DNA of 64,000 nucleotides from the NCBI RefSeq assembly GCF_900167945.1, contig NZ_FUZA01000001.1, positions 124,001 through 188,000 on the forward strand. Reading direction: 5' to 3'. Shown piece by piece: positions 32,638 through 42,335 of the stretch. Each line of letters begins with the position of its first letter. The stretch's first letter is position 1. This stretch comes from Dyadobacter psychrophilus (GTDB lineage Bacteria; Bacteroidota; Bacteroidia; Cytophagales; Spirosomataceae). The notes below the pieces were generated by a model. It was not told where the DNA came from. It saw only the letters and a program-made list of their open reading frames with translations, and did no database searches. The translations under genes and the position numbers were made by a program.

Positions 32638-33690
32638 TTTGTCGTAGATCAGATAACCGTTTTCGACACTCAGCGGCGATTCGAAATTGTTGGTATAAAG
32701 CTGGCCGGTTCCCAAACCCTGTGGAAGCGGGTTATTGTAAGATGCCGTGAACTGGGCAATTGCGCTGAGGCCAATGTTGGATTCCAAAGCAGAAGTGATC
32801 CACCAGCCAATGTTGAGCCGGTTCGCGATTTCGATCCATTCTGCCGTATGCCGGAAACCACCCAGTAATGTGGGTTTTAAAATAATAAAAGGAGGCATCA
32901 GCTTTTTGAGCATGGCGAATTTTTCACGGTAATCGAAAATGCCGATCAGCTCTTCATCCAGGGCAACGGGAATCGGCGATGAAACGCACAACTCCTGCAT
33001 GAGCTGATGTTGTCCCGGCTTCACAGGCTGCTCAATCGAATGCAGGTCAAATTCCGCCAGCCTTTTCAGCTTATCGTCCACATTATCCGCTTCGAATGCG
33101 CCGTTGGCATCCACTCTTAATGTAATGTTCTCTTTGTCAAAACGCTTACGGATTGATTCCAGAATGCGGCATTCCTGGTCAAAATTGATCGCGCCGACTT
33201 TCATTTTTAATGTAGAAAAACCCTGCTCCAACTTGTCCTGCACTTGCTCTGACATATTTTCATAGGAGCCCATCCAGATCAGTCCATTCATTAGGATGCC
33301 GCTTTCACCTCTTGAAAAAGCATTTTTGAACTGAACCCTTTCGCCTCCGTTCATAATGTCCAGCAAAGCCATTTCAACACCAAACCGCACGGAAGGCAAA
33401 TGCTGTGGGATAACCTGGTCGAGAATGATGCCAAGATTGAAAGGAAAAACGTCCAGATCCATATCATTGAAAAGATCACAGACTGCTGCCAATTGCGGTT
33501 CATAATCGGGCATATCGTCCACGCTCAAACCTGGCAGCGGGCCGCATTCGCCATAACCTTCCACGCCCGGCTTATCGGAATCGGTTATTTTGAGCAGCCA
33601 CGAAGTCTTTTGTGTAAGGACCCCTCGGGAGGTGCGCGCTTCATTGCGAAAATGCAGCGTGTAGGGTTTATACACAATTTTTAGAGGCAT
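32608..33690 (-). CDS. menC: o-Succinylbenzoate synthase-like enolase-superfamily enzyme
   Basis: 360 residues with an N-terminal enolase capping domain (GVEGYGECGPLPGLSVDD) and a barrel carrying the superfamily residues: LKMKVGAI (catalytic Lys), RVDANGAF (metal Asp), SIEQPV (Glu), LDEEL (Asp/Glu) and FIILKPTLLGG (second Lys). This composition and GIGWWITSALESN-like end fit MenC, the dehydration step of menaquinone synthesis. Dipeptide epimerases are the main alternative. It is convergent with hemF (30-bp overlap) and divergent from lpxK, with 67 bp between the start codons. Confidence 0.88.
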   Translation of the reverse strand: MPLKIVYKPYTLHFRNEARTSRGVLTQKTSWLLKITDSDKPGVEGYGECGPLPGLSVDDMPDYEPQLAAVCDLFNDMDLDVFPFNLGIILDQVIPQHLPSVRFGVEMALLDIMNGGERVQFKNAFSRGESGILMNGLIWMGSYENMSEQVQDKLEQGFSTLKMKVGAINFDQECRILESIRKRFDKENITLRVDANGAFEADNVDDKLKRLAEFDLHSIEQPVKPGQHQLMQELCVSSPIPVALDEELIGIFDYREKFAMLKKLMPPFIILKPTLLGGFRHTAEWIEIANRLNIGWWITSALESNIGLSAIAQFTASYNNPLPQGLGTGQLYTNNFESPLSVENGYLIYDKSGSPIQPFF

Positions 33691-33757
33691 GTTTTTGAGG
33701 TGTCAGATTTTTTCGGGGCACAATATTAGCCAAAAAATACGTAATTATGCACCAGTT

Positions 33758-34810
33758 ATGAAAGAACATAATTGGATAAAAATCGCATTGACACCGTTTT
33801 CGTGGGTATATGGTTTGATTACCAACCTTCGCAATCTGGGTTATGATCACCAGTTATTCGCCTCAAAAAAAGCCTCCCAATTTGTCATTTCCATCGGCAA
33901 CCTGACCGTCGGCGGAACGGGCAAAACGCCTGTTACTGAATATCTCACAAGTCTTTTCTCTGGCAATGCCCCCACAGCAATACTAAGCCGCGGATATGGA
34001 CGGCAAACACGCGGTTTCATCGAAGCCGGTTCAGCTTCAACGCCTGCTGAGATCGGCGATGAGCCAATGCAGTATTTTCTGAAATTCAATCCGGATGTGC
34101 TGGTGGCTGTTTGTGAAAACCGCTTCGTAGGTGCTGAAAACATTGCGCTGAGTGCCCCGGAAAGAAAGCTGCTGCTGCTGGACGACGCCTTTCAGCACAG
34201 AGCCATTGCAAGGGATGTCAATTTATTGTTGAATGATTTTCAAAGGCCGTTCTATCAGGATCTTCCCTTCCCTGCCGGACGTTTGCGCGAAACCAGAAAC
34301 GGCGCCAAACGAGCCGATGCCATCATTGTTACGAAAGCGCCACTCACGCTCGCAGGCCATTTGCGGGAAGACATTACCCGGGCCATTCGCCAGTTCAGCA
34401 AACCTGAAACACCCATTTTTTTTTCATCTCTTGAATATGGAGCCCCAAAAAGCTACGCGGGAGGTGACATTTCGTTAAAGAAAGTTAAAATGGCCGCCGG
34501 CATAGCAAATCCCTTGCCCTTCGCTGCATATCTGCGGGCACGGTTTGACGTTACAGATGAAGTTGTTTTTCGGGATCATCATAATTACACGCCCGCAGAC
34601 GTGGAAGAACTGATTAAGAACTTAAAAAACGATACTTTTGTGGTAACAACCGAAAAGGATATGGTCAAGTTAAAACCTTTGGTTGAAGCGTCGGGCGCGG
34701 CAGGAAAGTTTGCCTATATTCCTGTTAAAGTGAGTTTCGGCAGTGATACCGGACGCTTCCATGAATGGATTTTCAAACAAACCGGTCACCTTTTTCAGGC
34801 AGAACGATAG
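33758..34810 (+). CDS. lpxK: Tetraacyldisaccharide 4'-kinase
   Basis: 350 residues from the ATG at 33758 (MKEHNWIKIALTPFSWVYGL); the earlier ATG at 33689 would overlap the menC start and adds 23 unrelated residues. The N-terminal amphipathic helix precedes the Walker A loop SIGNLTVGGTGKTPVTEYL, and RGYGR and LLLDDAFQHR follow as in LpxK. It phosphorylates the 4' position of the lipid A disaccharide at the inner membrane. The downstream porin gene starts nine bases after the stop, so they may be cotranscribed. Confidence 0.95.
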   Translation: MKEHNWIKIALTPFSWVYGLITNLRNLGYDHQLFASKKASQFVISIGNLTVGGTGKTPVTEYLTSLFSGNAPTAILSRGYGRQTRGFIEAGSASTPAEIGDEPMQYFLKFNPDVLVAVCENRFVGAENIALSAPERKLLLLDDAFQHRAIARDVNLLLNDFQRPFYQDLPFPAGRLRETRNGAKRADAIIVTKAPLTLAGHLREDITRAIRQFSKPETPIFFSSLEYGAPKSYAGGDISLKKVKMAAGIANPLPFAAYLRARFDVTDEVVFRDHHNYTPADVEELIKNLKNDTFVVTTEKDMVKLKPLVEASGAAGKFAYIPVKVSFGSDTGRFHEWIFKQTGHLFQAER

Positions 34811-34818
34811 TTTCCTCT

Positions 34819-36834
34819 ATGAGAATTGCTTTTTATATAACACTGTGTTTTTTAGGCAGCTTCATTTTATTCACCCCGACCATACAGGCGCAGGTAAGGA
34901 TGCCAGGCGGCATGCAGATGCCGGGTAACACGGGCAGCAGCGGGTCCCGTGGCCAGCAGGGCAACACAGGCACCACCGGCGGTTCGCAAACCGGAGGCGT
35001 GATCCTCGATGACAGTACGAAGAACATTTACGGCCCGGCCACAACCCACCATTATTTCGAAAACGACATCCTTAATAACCGGGATTCAACGCGTTACCGA
35101 GTGGATACCAACTTGACAAACTTCCATCGCTGGACGCCCGTGGACCGTTCGTGGGGAAAGCTTACGGATCTGGGCAACACAGTTACCGCGACCCGAAACC
35201 TGCTTTTTCAGCCACGTGAAGATATTGGAACACAACTAGGGTTCAGATCTTACGACGCCTATGCGATCAAACCAGAGGAAGTGCAATATATGGATACAAA
35301 ATCGCAGCATACGGAACTGAATTTCATTTCCGGTGCGCGTAAGACATCCTTAGGAAGCTTTTCTTACACCCAGAATGTACATTCCCGTTTCAATTTTGGG
35401 CTGGGTTTTCGAAGGCTTACTTCCAATAAACAATATGGATTTGTCAACACATTAAATTCAGGAGCATTTCTCGGTCAAAACTGGACGCTGCTCATGCACA
35501 CTAGTTTTTTTTCCAAAAACAAAAAATACCTGATCCTCGCACATTACAGACACATGAACACGAAAGTGCGCGAGCAGGGCGGCGTGATCCCGAATGTGGG
35601 AGAAGATGGCGTTGTGGACAAATATTCTTATGACGGCGCGGCCCGGATCAGCGACGATGCCAATTCGTGGGAACGGCGCCAGGGACTTCACATTTATCAG
35701 CAATATCGGCTTGCCAATGGTTTCCAGGTGTTCCAGCAAGCGGATTACTCCACTGTCATTGATCGTTACACCGATCTTGCAATTGCGCGTGGGCTGGAAA
35801 AAGAAGTATATCCGGCTGCAAAATACGATTCCGCAAAAACGCGGCAGGACATTTATTATAAGCTTTTTGATAACAAAATCGGGATCAAGGGCTTTTATTC
35901 GGGCTTTAATTATCGCGCCTACATTCGCCAGCGTTTTTACGGCATGCGTGCGGCCACGCAGTTGGGCAACGAGATCGGTGAAACTTACACGACTTACCGG
36001 ACCGGTTTGAAATTTGACAACATTATCGGCGCCTGGCTGGGCTATTATTTAAAAGATTCTGTTAACTATCTAACCGCGGAAGCCGACCTTAACCTGGCTG
36101 CCAATGTAGAATACCGCCTGAAAGCAGAACTGAGCACGCGATGGGGAAAAGCTGGTTTCCAAAGCATTCAAACGGCTCCTGATCTGCTCGCTCAGCGTTA
36201 TTTGAGTAATCATTTTGACTGGCGGAATAATTTCGACCCCACCAAAGTGCAGACCATTTATGCGTCATTGCCTTTGAAAACAAACAAAATATCATTCGTT
36301 CCCGAAATCCAGATCCATCAGGTCAATGACTATATTTATTATGATACGCTGGCGCTGCCCAAACAGCTGAACTCCGGTTTTCGATTGCTAAGGATTGGAT
36401 TTAATTCGGGTATCAACCTCAAAAAATGGAATTTCACAACCATGGGCTTCCTGACATTGAATGATAACAGCGATGTAATCCGCATTCCGGCGTTGTTTGC
36501 CAGCGGAGAGGTTACCTATGATTTTGTGTATGCCAAAGTGCTTTTTATCCAGTTGGGTTTAGCGGCACGCTATCGCTCGGGTTACCTCGCAGACAGCTAT
36601 ATGCCTGTTACCCAGCAGTTCCACATCCAAAATGATTACCGCTTAGGTGATAATCTTATCGTGGATGGTTTTGCCAATGTGCGGATCAAACGGGTAAGGC
36701 TGTTTTTCAAAATGCAATATTTAAACCAGGGCGGAAACTTCGGGCTTTTTCCAAAAGGCTATTATATCGCTCCCAATTATCTCGGGCTTGCAAGATCATT
36801 TTCTTTCGGCGTCAACTGGCCCTTATTTGACTAA
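34819..36834 (+). CDS. Putative outer-membrane porin
   Basis: 671 residues from the ATG at 34819 (MRIAFYITLCFLGSFILFTP), a clear signal peptide; the ORF from 34765 lies in the lpxK end. After the signal comes a low-complexity segment rich in Gly/Ser/Met/Gln (about 30-70). A large beta-rich domain follows with alternating aromatic strands (KKYLILAHYRHMNTK, FGLGFRRLTSNK) and the end LGLARSFSFGVNWPLFD, typical of a barrel. It matches the Bacteroidota putative-porin family. It follows lpxK closely and precedes the miaE-like gene by 15 bp, so it may lie in one transcript with envelope genes. Confidence 0.85.
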   Translation: MRIAFYITLCFLGSFILFTPTIQAQVRMPGGMQMPGNTGSSGSRGQQGNTGTTGGSQTGGVILDDSTKNIYGPATTHHYFENDILNNRDSTRYRVDTNLTNFHRWTPVDRSWGKLTDLGNTVTATRNLLFQPREDIGTQLGFRSYDAYAIKPEEVQYMDTKSQHTELNFISGARKTSLGSFSYTQNVHSRFNFGLGFRRLTSNKQYGFVNTLNSGAFLGQNWTLLMHTSFFSKNKKYLILAHYRHMNTKVREQGGVIPNVGEDGVVDKYSYDGAARISDDANSWERRQGLHIYQQYRLANGFQVFQQADYSTVIDRYTDLAIARGLEKEVYPAAKYDSAKTRQDIYYKLFDNKIGIKGFYSGFNYRAYIRQRFYGMRAATQLGNEIGETYTTYRTGLKFDNIIGAWLGYYLKDSVNYLTAEADLNLAANVEYRLKAELSTRWGKAGFQSIQTAPDLLAQRYLSNHFDWRNNFDPTKVQTIYASLPLKTNKISFVPEIQIHQVNDYIYYDTLALPKQLNSGFRLLRIGFNSGINLKKWNFTTMGFLTLNDNSDVIRIPALFASGEVTYDFVYAKVLFIQLGLAARYRSGYLADSYMPVTQQFHIQNDYRLGDNLIVDGFANVRIKRVRLFFKMQYLNQGGNFGLFPKGYYIAPNYLGLARSFSFGVNWPLFD

Positions 36835-36849
36835 TCATTCTTGAACATT

Positions 36850-37449
36850 ATGGCTGTATCGCTCACCACACTGGGACTTGAACTGCCAACCGATCCGCGT
36901 TGGACTGACATCGTGGCTATGCAGCTGGATGAAATTTTAATTGATCACGCGTATTGTGAGCAAAAAGCAGCTTCCACCTGCATTTCCATGATCGTGCATT
37001 ATCCGGAGAAAACAGAACTGGTAGAAACGCTAACGCCGATCGTGGCGGAGGAATGGGGCCATTTTCAGCGTGTTTTGAAGGAGTTGAAAAAACGAAACAT
37101 TCCGTTGGGACGGCAACGCAAAGATGAGTATGTAGGCCAACTCATGAAACTGGTGCGTAATAAGGGTGACTATGAAGGCGCTTTACTGGACCGTCTGCTC
37201 ATCAGCGGACTAATCGAAGCACGGAGCTGTGAACGCTTCAAGTTGCTATCCGAATCCCTCGAAGACGAATCGCTTCAAAAATTTTACCGGGAACTAATGA
37301 TCTCGGAAGCAGGTCATTACCGCACGTTTATTGAACTCGCAGAAAAATACACACCGGTTGAAGAAGTGAGGTTGCGGTGGAAAGAATTGCTCCACCAGGA
37401 AGCCGAAATCATGCGGTCGCTGACACCCAGAGGCGACAGGATACATTAA
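36850..37449 (+). CDS. miaE: tRNA-(ms2io6A)-hydroxylase-like protein (MiaE family)
   Basis: 199 residues from the ATG at 36850; a TTG at 36841 is less likely. It is a ferritin-like four-helix di-iron protein: the helices carry ILIDHAYCEQKAAST, IVAEEWGHFQRVLKELKKR, LIEARSCERFKLLSES and ISEAGHYRTFIELAE. The Glu/His ligands (EQKA, EEWGHF, EARSCERF, EAGHY) match MiaE, which hydroxylates the isopentenyl group of modified A37 of tRNA with O2. It ends 20 bp before the start of the nuclease gene. Assignment is by motif. Confidence 0.88.
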   Translation: MAVSLTTLGLELPTDPRWTDIVAMQLDEILIDHAYCEQKAASTCISMIVHYPEKTELVETLTPIVAEEWGHFQRVLKELKKRNIPLGRQRKDEYVGQLMKLVRNKGDYEGALLDRLLISGLIEARSCERFKLLSESLEDESLQKFYRELMISEAGHYRTFIELAEKYTPVEEVRLRWKELLHQEAEIMRSLTPRGDRIH

Positions 37450-37469
37450 CTTTTTACGAATATATTCCT

Positions 37470-40376
37470 ATGCAATCCTTTCTTAATCTCGTTGCAAAAC
37501 ACATTCTCGGCAACCATGCAACATTGGAAAGGGTAAATATCATTGTGCCCACACGGAGGGCTGCTTTTTTCCTGATGCAGGAACTGGCAAAGGAAACAAC
37601 AGAGGCCATTATGAGCCCGAATGTGGTGGCTGTGGATGATTTCGTAGAAAGCATGTCCACATTGGAAATCGAAGATCCGGTGCATTTGCTGTTTGACCTC
37701 TATGAAACATTCAAGGAGATTGACCCCGACGTGCAGTTTGACCGTTTCATGGGCTGGGCTTCGGTGCTGCTCAATGACCTCGACCGAATCGATCAATATC
37801 TTGTAAAAACCTCCTATCTGTTTGAATATCTGACAGAAGCGCACGCCATAACGCGCTGGCAGGAAAGCATGCCGGCTGGCAAAACGCTTCAAACCGAGGG
37901 CGGAACAAAGCAATATTTCTCGCTTTTTGAAAATATCAATAAAGTTTACATTTCATTTCGCAACCGCTTACTCGGCAAGGGCAAGGCTTACCGGGGCATG
38001 GCTTACCGTGAAGTTGCAGAAGATGTTGAAGGACTTTTGCTGGGGAAAGGCGATTTCGAAAAACTATATTTTGCAGGATTCAATGCTTTTACAGAATCCG
38101 AAAAAGTGATCGTTAGCGCCTTGATCAAAGCCCACAAAGCGGAGGTGCTTTGGGACACGGACCGCTATTATATGTCTGAAAATGTGGGCGTGGAAGCTGG
38201 AAAGAGCCTGCGGGAATATCAAAAAAGCAAAGCATTTGGCACATGGAGCTGGACGACGGATCATTTAATGTCGTCGGAAAAACAGATTTCAATTTACGGC
38301 GTGCCCAACGCGACATTGCAGACAAAAGTGGCTGGGCAGCTTTATCAGCAAATGCGGGAGCTGGACGCGCAGGGTGAGGCCATCCCTACCGCCATCGTGC
38401 TTGCGGATGAAAATTTACTGTCGCCCATGTTGTATTCGCTGGACGAAAGCGTCCGGGACCTGAATGTCACTATGGGACTTTCCATGCGGAATTCGCTGCT
38501 TTACACTTTGATAGACAGCATTTTCGAATTGCAGCAGAATGTGGTTGAATTTAAAAACAAAAAAGGTCAATTAGTCCGCATTCCCAAATTCGGGTACAAA
38601 TCTATAAATAAAGTCCTTAACCACCCGTTTATACGACATTACGAGCATGTTGCGTTACGCCCGCTCAATGATGGACAAACGATCATTCAGAAAACGCTTT
38701 GGGCTATAACGAGCGGCAACCAGGTGTTTCTGAGCCCGGTAGACCTGATGGCGCTTAGCGACAATCATCCGTTGTTCAAAATCCTTTTTACACATTGGCA
38801 AAAAAACAACTCGCGACAGGTTATTCAGACATTTTACCAGCTTATTGAGTTGCTCAGGGAAGTGTACAAAGATTACAAGAATGCGCTGGAAACGGAATAT
38901 CTCTATCTTTTTTACACGCTACTGAAACAGTTTGAACAGACGATCGAGGAAAAATCGGAGCTGATTACCTTGCGGACATTGCGGTCGTTTATGTTTGAAC
39001 TGATCCGGCAAACGAAAATCCCGTTCAGCGGTGAGCCGGTGAGTAATCTGCAAATTATGGGAATGCTCGAAACCCGGGCGCTTGATTTTGAGCGGATTAT
39101 CATTCTTTCGGTGAATGAAGGAATGATCCCACAGTCCAAACGCCAGAACTCGCTCATTCCGTATGACGCGGCACAGGCAGTTGGACTGCCCACGCATCAG
39201 CACCAGGAAGCGGTTATGTCCTACCATTTTTATAGGTTGCTGCAACGCGCAAAAGAAGTGCATATGCTTTATACAAGCACAAATGATGCGCCCGGTGGCG
39301 GCGAAAAAAGTCGCTTTATCAGACAGGTGGAATATGAACTGGCGCAATACAATCCGCTTATCAAAATTCAGAACAGAACGGTTGTTTTAGAAAACCGCAA
39401 GCAGGACGAGCTGGAAGAAGTAGTATATAAGGATGAAGCAATGCTCGCTGTGATCAGACATTATCTGGCCGGTAAGGGCATTTTTCCAACGCATTTAAAT
39501 GAGTTCATCCGCTGTTCCATGCAGTTTTATCTCAAACACATTGTGGGTGTGAAGGAGAAGGAAGAGGTGGAAGAAGAGCTGGGAATGGACGAGATCGGAA
39601 CCTGGCTGCACGCGGCGCTGGAAAGATTGGATAAAGAATTTTTTCTCCAAAAGACAGACCCGTCCGAGGAACAGATCAAAACAGTTTTAAGGGAAGAATT
39701 TGATGATCAATTCAAGGGCTACGTGACGGATATGGGGTTGAACAGGATTTATTATCAGGTAGGTGAAAACCAGATCCTTGTTTTTCTGAAACACCAGATG
39801 TCGCAGCGGCCGAGAAGGGAAATCCTGGCGGCTGAACAACCATTAAGCACAAAAATCCAGCTGATCCTCCAAGGCGCTTACACGCCGGTGCGCATCGGCG
39901 GGAAAATCGACCGTATTGAACAAAGCGAAGACGGGACATTGTATGTGATGGATTACAAAACCGGAAGTGTGGAACTGACCGGAAAGCAAAAGCTTGCCGA
40001 TCCCGTAAGGCGCGAAGAAGTTCTCCGCAGTGATCCCGACCGCAAAATGGGTTACGTCAGACAGCTTTGGATGTACGAATATCTGATGTACCGGAAGATG
40101 CTGGATGAGCAGGGCTTGAAAATCGGTGATAAAAATTACGCTTTCGGAGACTATGCTGTAAAGTCCGGTTTTTATTCATTTCGCGACCCCAAAAATCTGA
40201 TTTCAAATCCGCTGGACCTGACCGAAGAGCTCGCTCCCGGGGAGTTTATCGAGAAGTCCGAAGTGATTTTAACCGACATTTTAAATGTGCTGCTGGACCC
40301 GGATGTTCCTTTCCGGAAAACGCCGGATCTCAGCAGTTGCCAATATTGTGATTTCGTTGGAATCTGCGGCAGATAG
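37470..40376 (+). CDS. AddB-like PD-(D/E)XK exonuclease
   Basis: About 968 residues from the ATG at 37470 (MQSFLNLVAKHILGNHATLE); the frame is open to 37377 but overlaps miaE. It has a helicase-like N-terminal half with VNIIVPTRRAAFFL in place of a good Walker A (no GKT), motif DNAPGGGEKSRFIRQV, and a C-terminal RecB-family nuclease with YVMDYKTGS (about residues 826-834). A terminal cysteine set CQYCDFVGICGR suits a 4Fe-4S cluster. This is the layout of AddB, the partner of AddA in double-strand break repair. No addA is present in the window. Confidence 0.88.
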   Translation: MQSFLNLVAKHILGNHATLERVNIIVPTRRAAFFLMQELAKETTEAIMSPNVVAVDDFVESMSTLEIEDPVHLLFDLYETFKEIDPDVQFDRFMGWASVLLNDLDRIDQYLVKTSYLFEYLTEAHAITRWQESMPAGKTLQTEGGTKQYFSLFENINKVYISFRNRLLGKGKAYRGMAYREVAEDVEGLLLGKGDFEKLYFAGFNAFTESEKVIVSALIKAHKAEVLWDTDRYYMSENVGVEAGKSLREYQKSKAFGTWSWTTDHLMSSEKQISIYGVPNATLQTKVAGQLYQQMRELDAQGEAIPTAIVLADENLLSPMLYSLDESVRDLNVTMGLSMRNSLLYTLIDSIFELQQNVVEFKNKKGQLVRIPKFGYKSINKVLNHPFIRHYEHVALRPLNDGQTIIQKTLWAITSGNQVFLSPVDLMALSDNHPLFKILFTHWQKNNSRQVIQTFYQLIELLREVYKDYKNALETEYLYLFYTLLKQFEQTIEEKSELITLRTLRSFMFELIRQTKIPFSGEPVSNLQIMGMLETRALDFERIIILSVNEGMIPQSKRQNSLIPYDAAQAVGLPTHQHQEAVMSYHFYRLLQRAKEVHMLYTSTNDAPGGGEKSRFIRQVEYELAQYNPLIKIQNRTVVLENRKQDELEEVVYKDEAMLAVIRHYLAGKGIFPTHLNEFIRCSMQFYLKHIVGVKEKEEVEEELGMDEIGTWLHAALERLDKEFFLQKTDPSEEQIKTVLREEFDDQFKGYVTDMGLNRIYYQVGENQILVFLKHQMSQRPRREILAAEQPLSTKIQLILQGAYTPVRIGGKIDRIEQSEDGTLYVMDYKTGSVELTGKQKLADPVRREEVLRSDPDRKMGYVRQLWMYEYLMYRKMLDEQGLKIGDKNYAFGDYAVKSGFYSFRDPKNLISNPLDLTEELAPGEFIEKSEVILTDILNVLLDPDVPFRKTPDLSSCQYCDFVGICGR

Positions 40377-40464
40377 CGGCTTTTTATTAACAAAAAATAA
40401 CATTTTCAGCTTGCAACCAAATGCCATTCAGAGCGATCTTTAGAGAAATAAAATTCAATTAAAT

Positions 40465-40605
40465 ATGGTCGTTCTTGCTAAATTAACCCTCTTTATTTTG
40501 TGGCTAGTGGCCTTTGCATTGACCTGCCTGGTGATGGGCACGGTATTTCCTTTGATCGTAATATATGAAAAGCTGAGGACGGTGATAGACGGGACTTCGG
40601 TTTGA
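40465..40605 (+). CDS. Small membrane protein, 46 aa
   Basis: ATG at 40465 opens a 46-codon frame ended by TGA. It is a single hydrophobic helix (about 5-35: LAKLTLFILWLVAFALTCLV) followed by a short polar tail (YEKLRTVIDGTSV). It lies 88 bp after the AddB-like gene and is directly followed by a perfect intrinsic terminator at 40637, which supports a real transcript. No family recognised. Confidence 0.55.
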   Translation: MVVLAKLTLFILWLVAFALTCLVMGTVFPLIVIYEKLRTVIDGTSV

Positions 40606-40636
40606 TAAAATCAAAGAGACGTGGCGATTGAAAACG

Positions 40637-40668
40637 AAAAAAGCGATTGGAGAACCAATCGCTTTTTT
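40637..40668. terminator. Strong bidirectional intrinsic terminator
   Basis: AAAAAAGCGATTGG (40637-40650) pairs perfectly over 14 bp with CCAATCGCTTTTTT (40655-40668) around the tetraloop AGAA. It ends transcripts of the small membrane-protein gene (+) and of the lipoprotein gene (-). Confidence 0.92.
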
Positions 40669-40685
40669 CATTTATTGAGGCCCTA

Positions 40686-41162
40686 TTATTTCTTTTTGAA
40701 TTCCAGATAACCTTCATAGGAGGACTTCCCGTTGGACGGATCAGCCAGCTTAATGTTTGTATTTAGCTGTGGCTCACCTGATGCGCCAGCGACTTTTGTC
40801 GCAAGCCCGGTTACCAAGTGGCGTAGCGGCTTTCCAGTACTCTGTATAACATCCACAGTCTCATTTATTGTAAATGAGTCTTTGGTGGATTTAACATCAA
40901 CCAGATTGTACTCCTGTACTACATCGACCTCTGCTCCGGCTATTTCGACATGAATGTTCCTTGTGTAAACAATTTTCAATTGATTTTTTCCAGTAGCCGT
41001 GATCACCCAGTCATTCTGAACCGACGTTGGCCCGTCCACAACAAGCGTTCCGTAGCTTCCCACATATTCCGGTGCGTAGTCTACTTCCGGTTCCGGATCA
41101 TCATTTTTATCTTTGCAGGAACCCATCAAAACAACCAGGCAGCAAAAAATCAGCTTTTTCAT
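40686..41162 (-). CDS. Lipoprotein of unknown function, 158 aa
   Basis: The signal peptide and lipobox are MKKLIFCCLVVLMGSC (cysteine 16), followed by an acidic KDKNDDPEPE tether and a predicted beta-rich domain of about 130 residues with many short strands (WVITATGKNQLKIVYTRNIH). It resembles other Bacteroidota lipocalin-like or DUF small lipoproteins, but I do not recognise a named family. It is monocistronic between the terminator at 40637 and the threonine dehydratase gene. Confidence 0.75.
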   Translation of the reverse strand: MKKLIFCCLVVLMGSCKDKNDDPEPEVDYAPEYVGSYGTLVVDGPTSVQNDWVITATGKNQLKIVYTRNIHVEIAGAEVDVVQEYNLVDVKSTKDSFTINETVDVIQSTGKPLRHLVTGLATKVAGASGEPQLNTNIKLADPSNGKSSYEGYLEFKKK

Positions 41163-41305
41163 ACATTAACATTAAGAGTAAATAACATCTAAATTCAATA
41201 AGCCGGAGTGCGGCAATTTTCTACTAATAACGGCAATGCAGTGTTAACCGCATATTCAGCCGCAACTAAATTACATTTTATTACAAAAGTCGATCCCGAA
41301 AGGGC

Positions 41306-42259
41306 CTAAAACGGCAATTTCCCGAGGTCCACATTCCCTCCGGTAAGTATTATGCCTACCTTCCTGCCCTTGAAATGATCCTTATTCTTGATGAAGGCGG
41401 CCAAAGAAACAGCCCCGGAAGGCTCCACAACCAGCTTCATCCGCTCCCACAAATAACGCATCGACTGAATGATCTCCTCGTCTGAAACAGTTAAAACGTC
41501 TGTAATATGCTGCTTGATGATCGGGAATGTCTTATCGCCGAGATACGTCAGCAAACCATCCGCGATTGTCTTGACATACGGCGCTTTTTCGATCCTGTCA
41601 CTTCTGAATGAAAGCACTGCGTCGGCCGCGCCTTCCGGCTCGCCTGCGTAAACTTTCGTGTCCGGCGAAAAATAATGTGCAGATAAGGCAGTGCCGCTCA
41701 ACAGCCCGCCTCCGCCGACCGGCGCAAAAATCATGTCCAGCTTTTCCTGGCAATCTTCGATGAGTTCCTTTGCCGCCGTTGCCTGCCCGGCTATCACCGC
41801 ATAATTGTTGAATGGATGGATAAAAGCAGCGCCGGTCTTTTTTATAATTTCCTGAACTGTATGCTCACGTTCCTCGGGTGTGTTTTTACAAAAAGTAATT
41901 TCTCCTCCGTAACCTTCCACCGCTTTGATCTTAACCAACGGCGAATTATCGGGCATGACAATGTACGCCTTCGCTCCTACTTTGGCAGCCGAAAACGCGA
42001 TGGCCTGCGCATGGTTTCCGCTTGAATGTGTGGTAACGCCGTTTTTCAGCTGCTCTTCCGTGAGTGTAAGGATTGCATTAAGCCCTCCCCTTGCCTTAAA
42101 TGCACCAATTTTTTGCAGGTTCTCACATTTGAAAAATATTTCCGCTTCACACAGGTCATTCAAAAAACTGGAAGTAAGAACCGGCGTGTGGTGAATGTAT
42201 GGCGCGATCAGCTTATGCGCTTTCTCGATGGTTTCGCGATTTGGTACAGTGTCAGACAT
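41306..42259 (-). CDS. Threonine dehydratase / serine racemase-like PLP enzyme
   Basis: 317 residues, fold type II PLP enzyme. The Schiff-base lysine lies in QKIGAFKARGGLNAI, and the phosphate loop is PVGGGGLLSGTAL. SSGNHAQAIAFSAA is the Asn loop; the C-terminal LTGGNVDLGKLPF is as in catabolic threonine dehydratases (TdcB) and serine racemases. There is no C-terminal ACT domain, so it is probably not the biosynthetic, isoleucine-inhibited form. It deaminates L-threonine/L-serine to 2-oxo acids. The ompA-like gene lies upstream with its terminator between. Confidence 0.92.
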   Translation of the reverse strand: MSDTVPNRETIEKAHKLIAPYIHHTPVLTSSFLNDLCEAEIFFKCENLQKIGAFKARGGLNAILTLTEEQLKNGVTTHSSGNHAQAIAFSAAKVGAKAYIVMPDNSPLVKIKAVEGYGGEITFCKNTPEEREHTVQEIIKKTGAAFIHPFNNYAVIAGQATAAKELIEDCQEKLDMIFAPVGGGGLLSGTALSAHYFSPDTKVYAGEPEGAADAVLSFRSDRIEKAPYVKTIADGLLTYLGDKTFPIIKQHITDVLTVSDEEIIQSMRYLWERMKLVVEPSGAVSLAAFIKNKDHFKGRKVGIILTGGNVDLGKLPF

Positions 42260-42282
42260 TGGATTTGTGTTTTGATTTTCTC

Positions 42283-42314
42283 AAAAAAAGAGCCCGTCGT
42301 ACCGGACGGGCTCT
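42283..42314 (-). terminator. Intrinsic terminator of the ompA-like gene
   Basis: On the minus strand AGAGCCCGTC (42314-42305) pairs with GACGGGCTCT (42298-42289) and is followed by a run of T (A-run 42283-42289 on the plus strand). It is a textbook terminator 22 bp after the stop codon. Confidence 0.92.
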
Positions 42315-42335
42315 GGAAATAATGCAATCAAACTG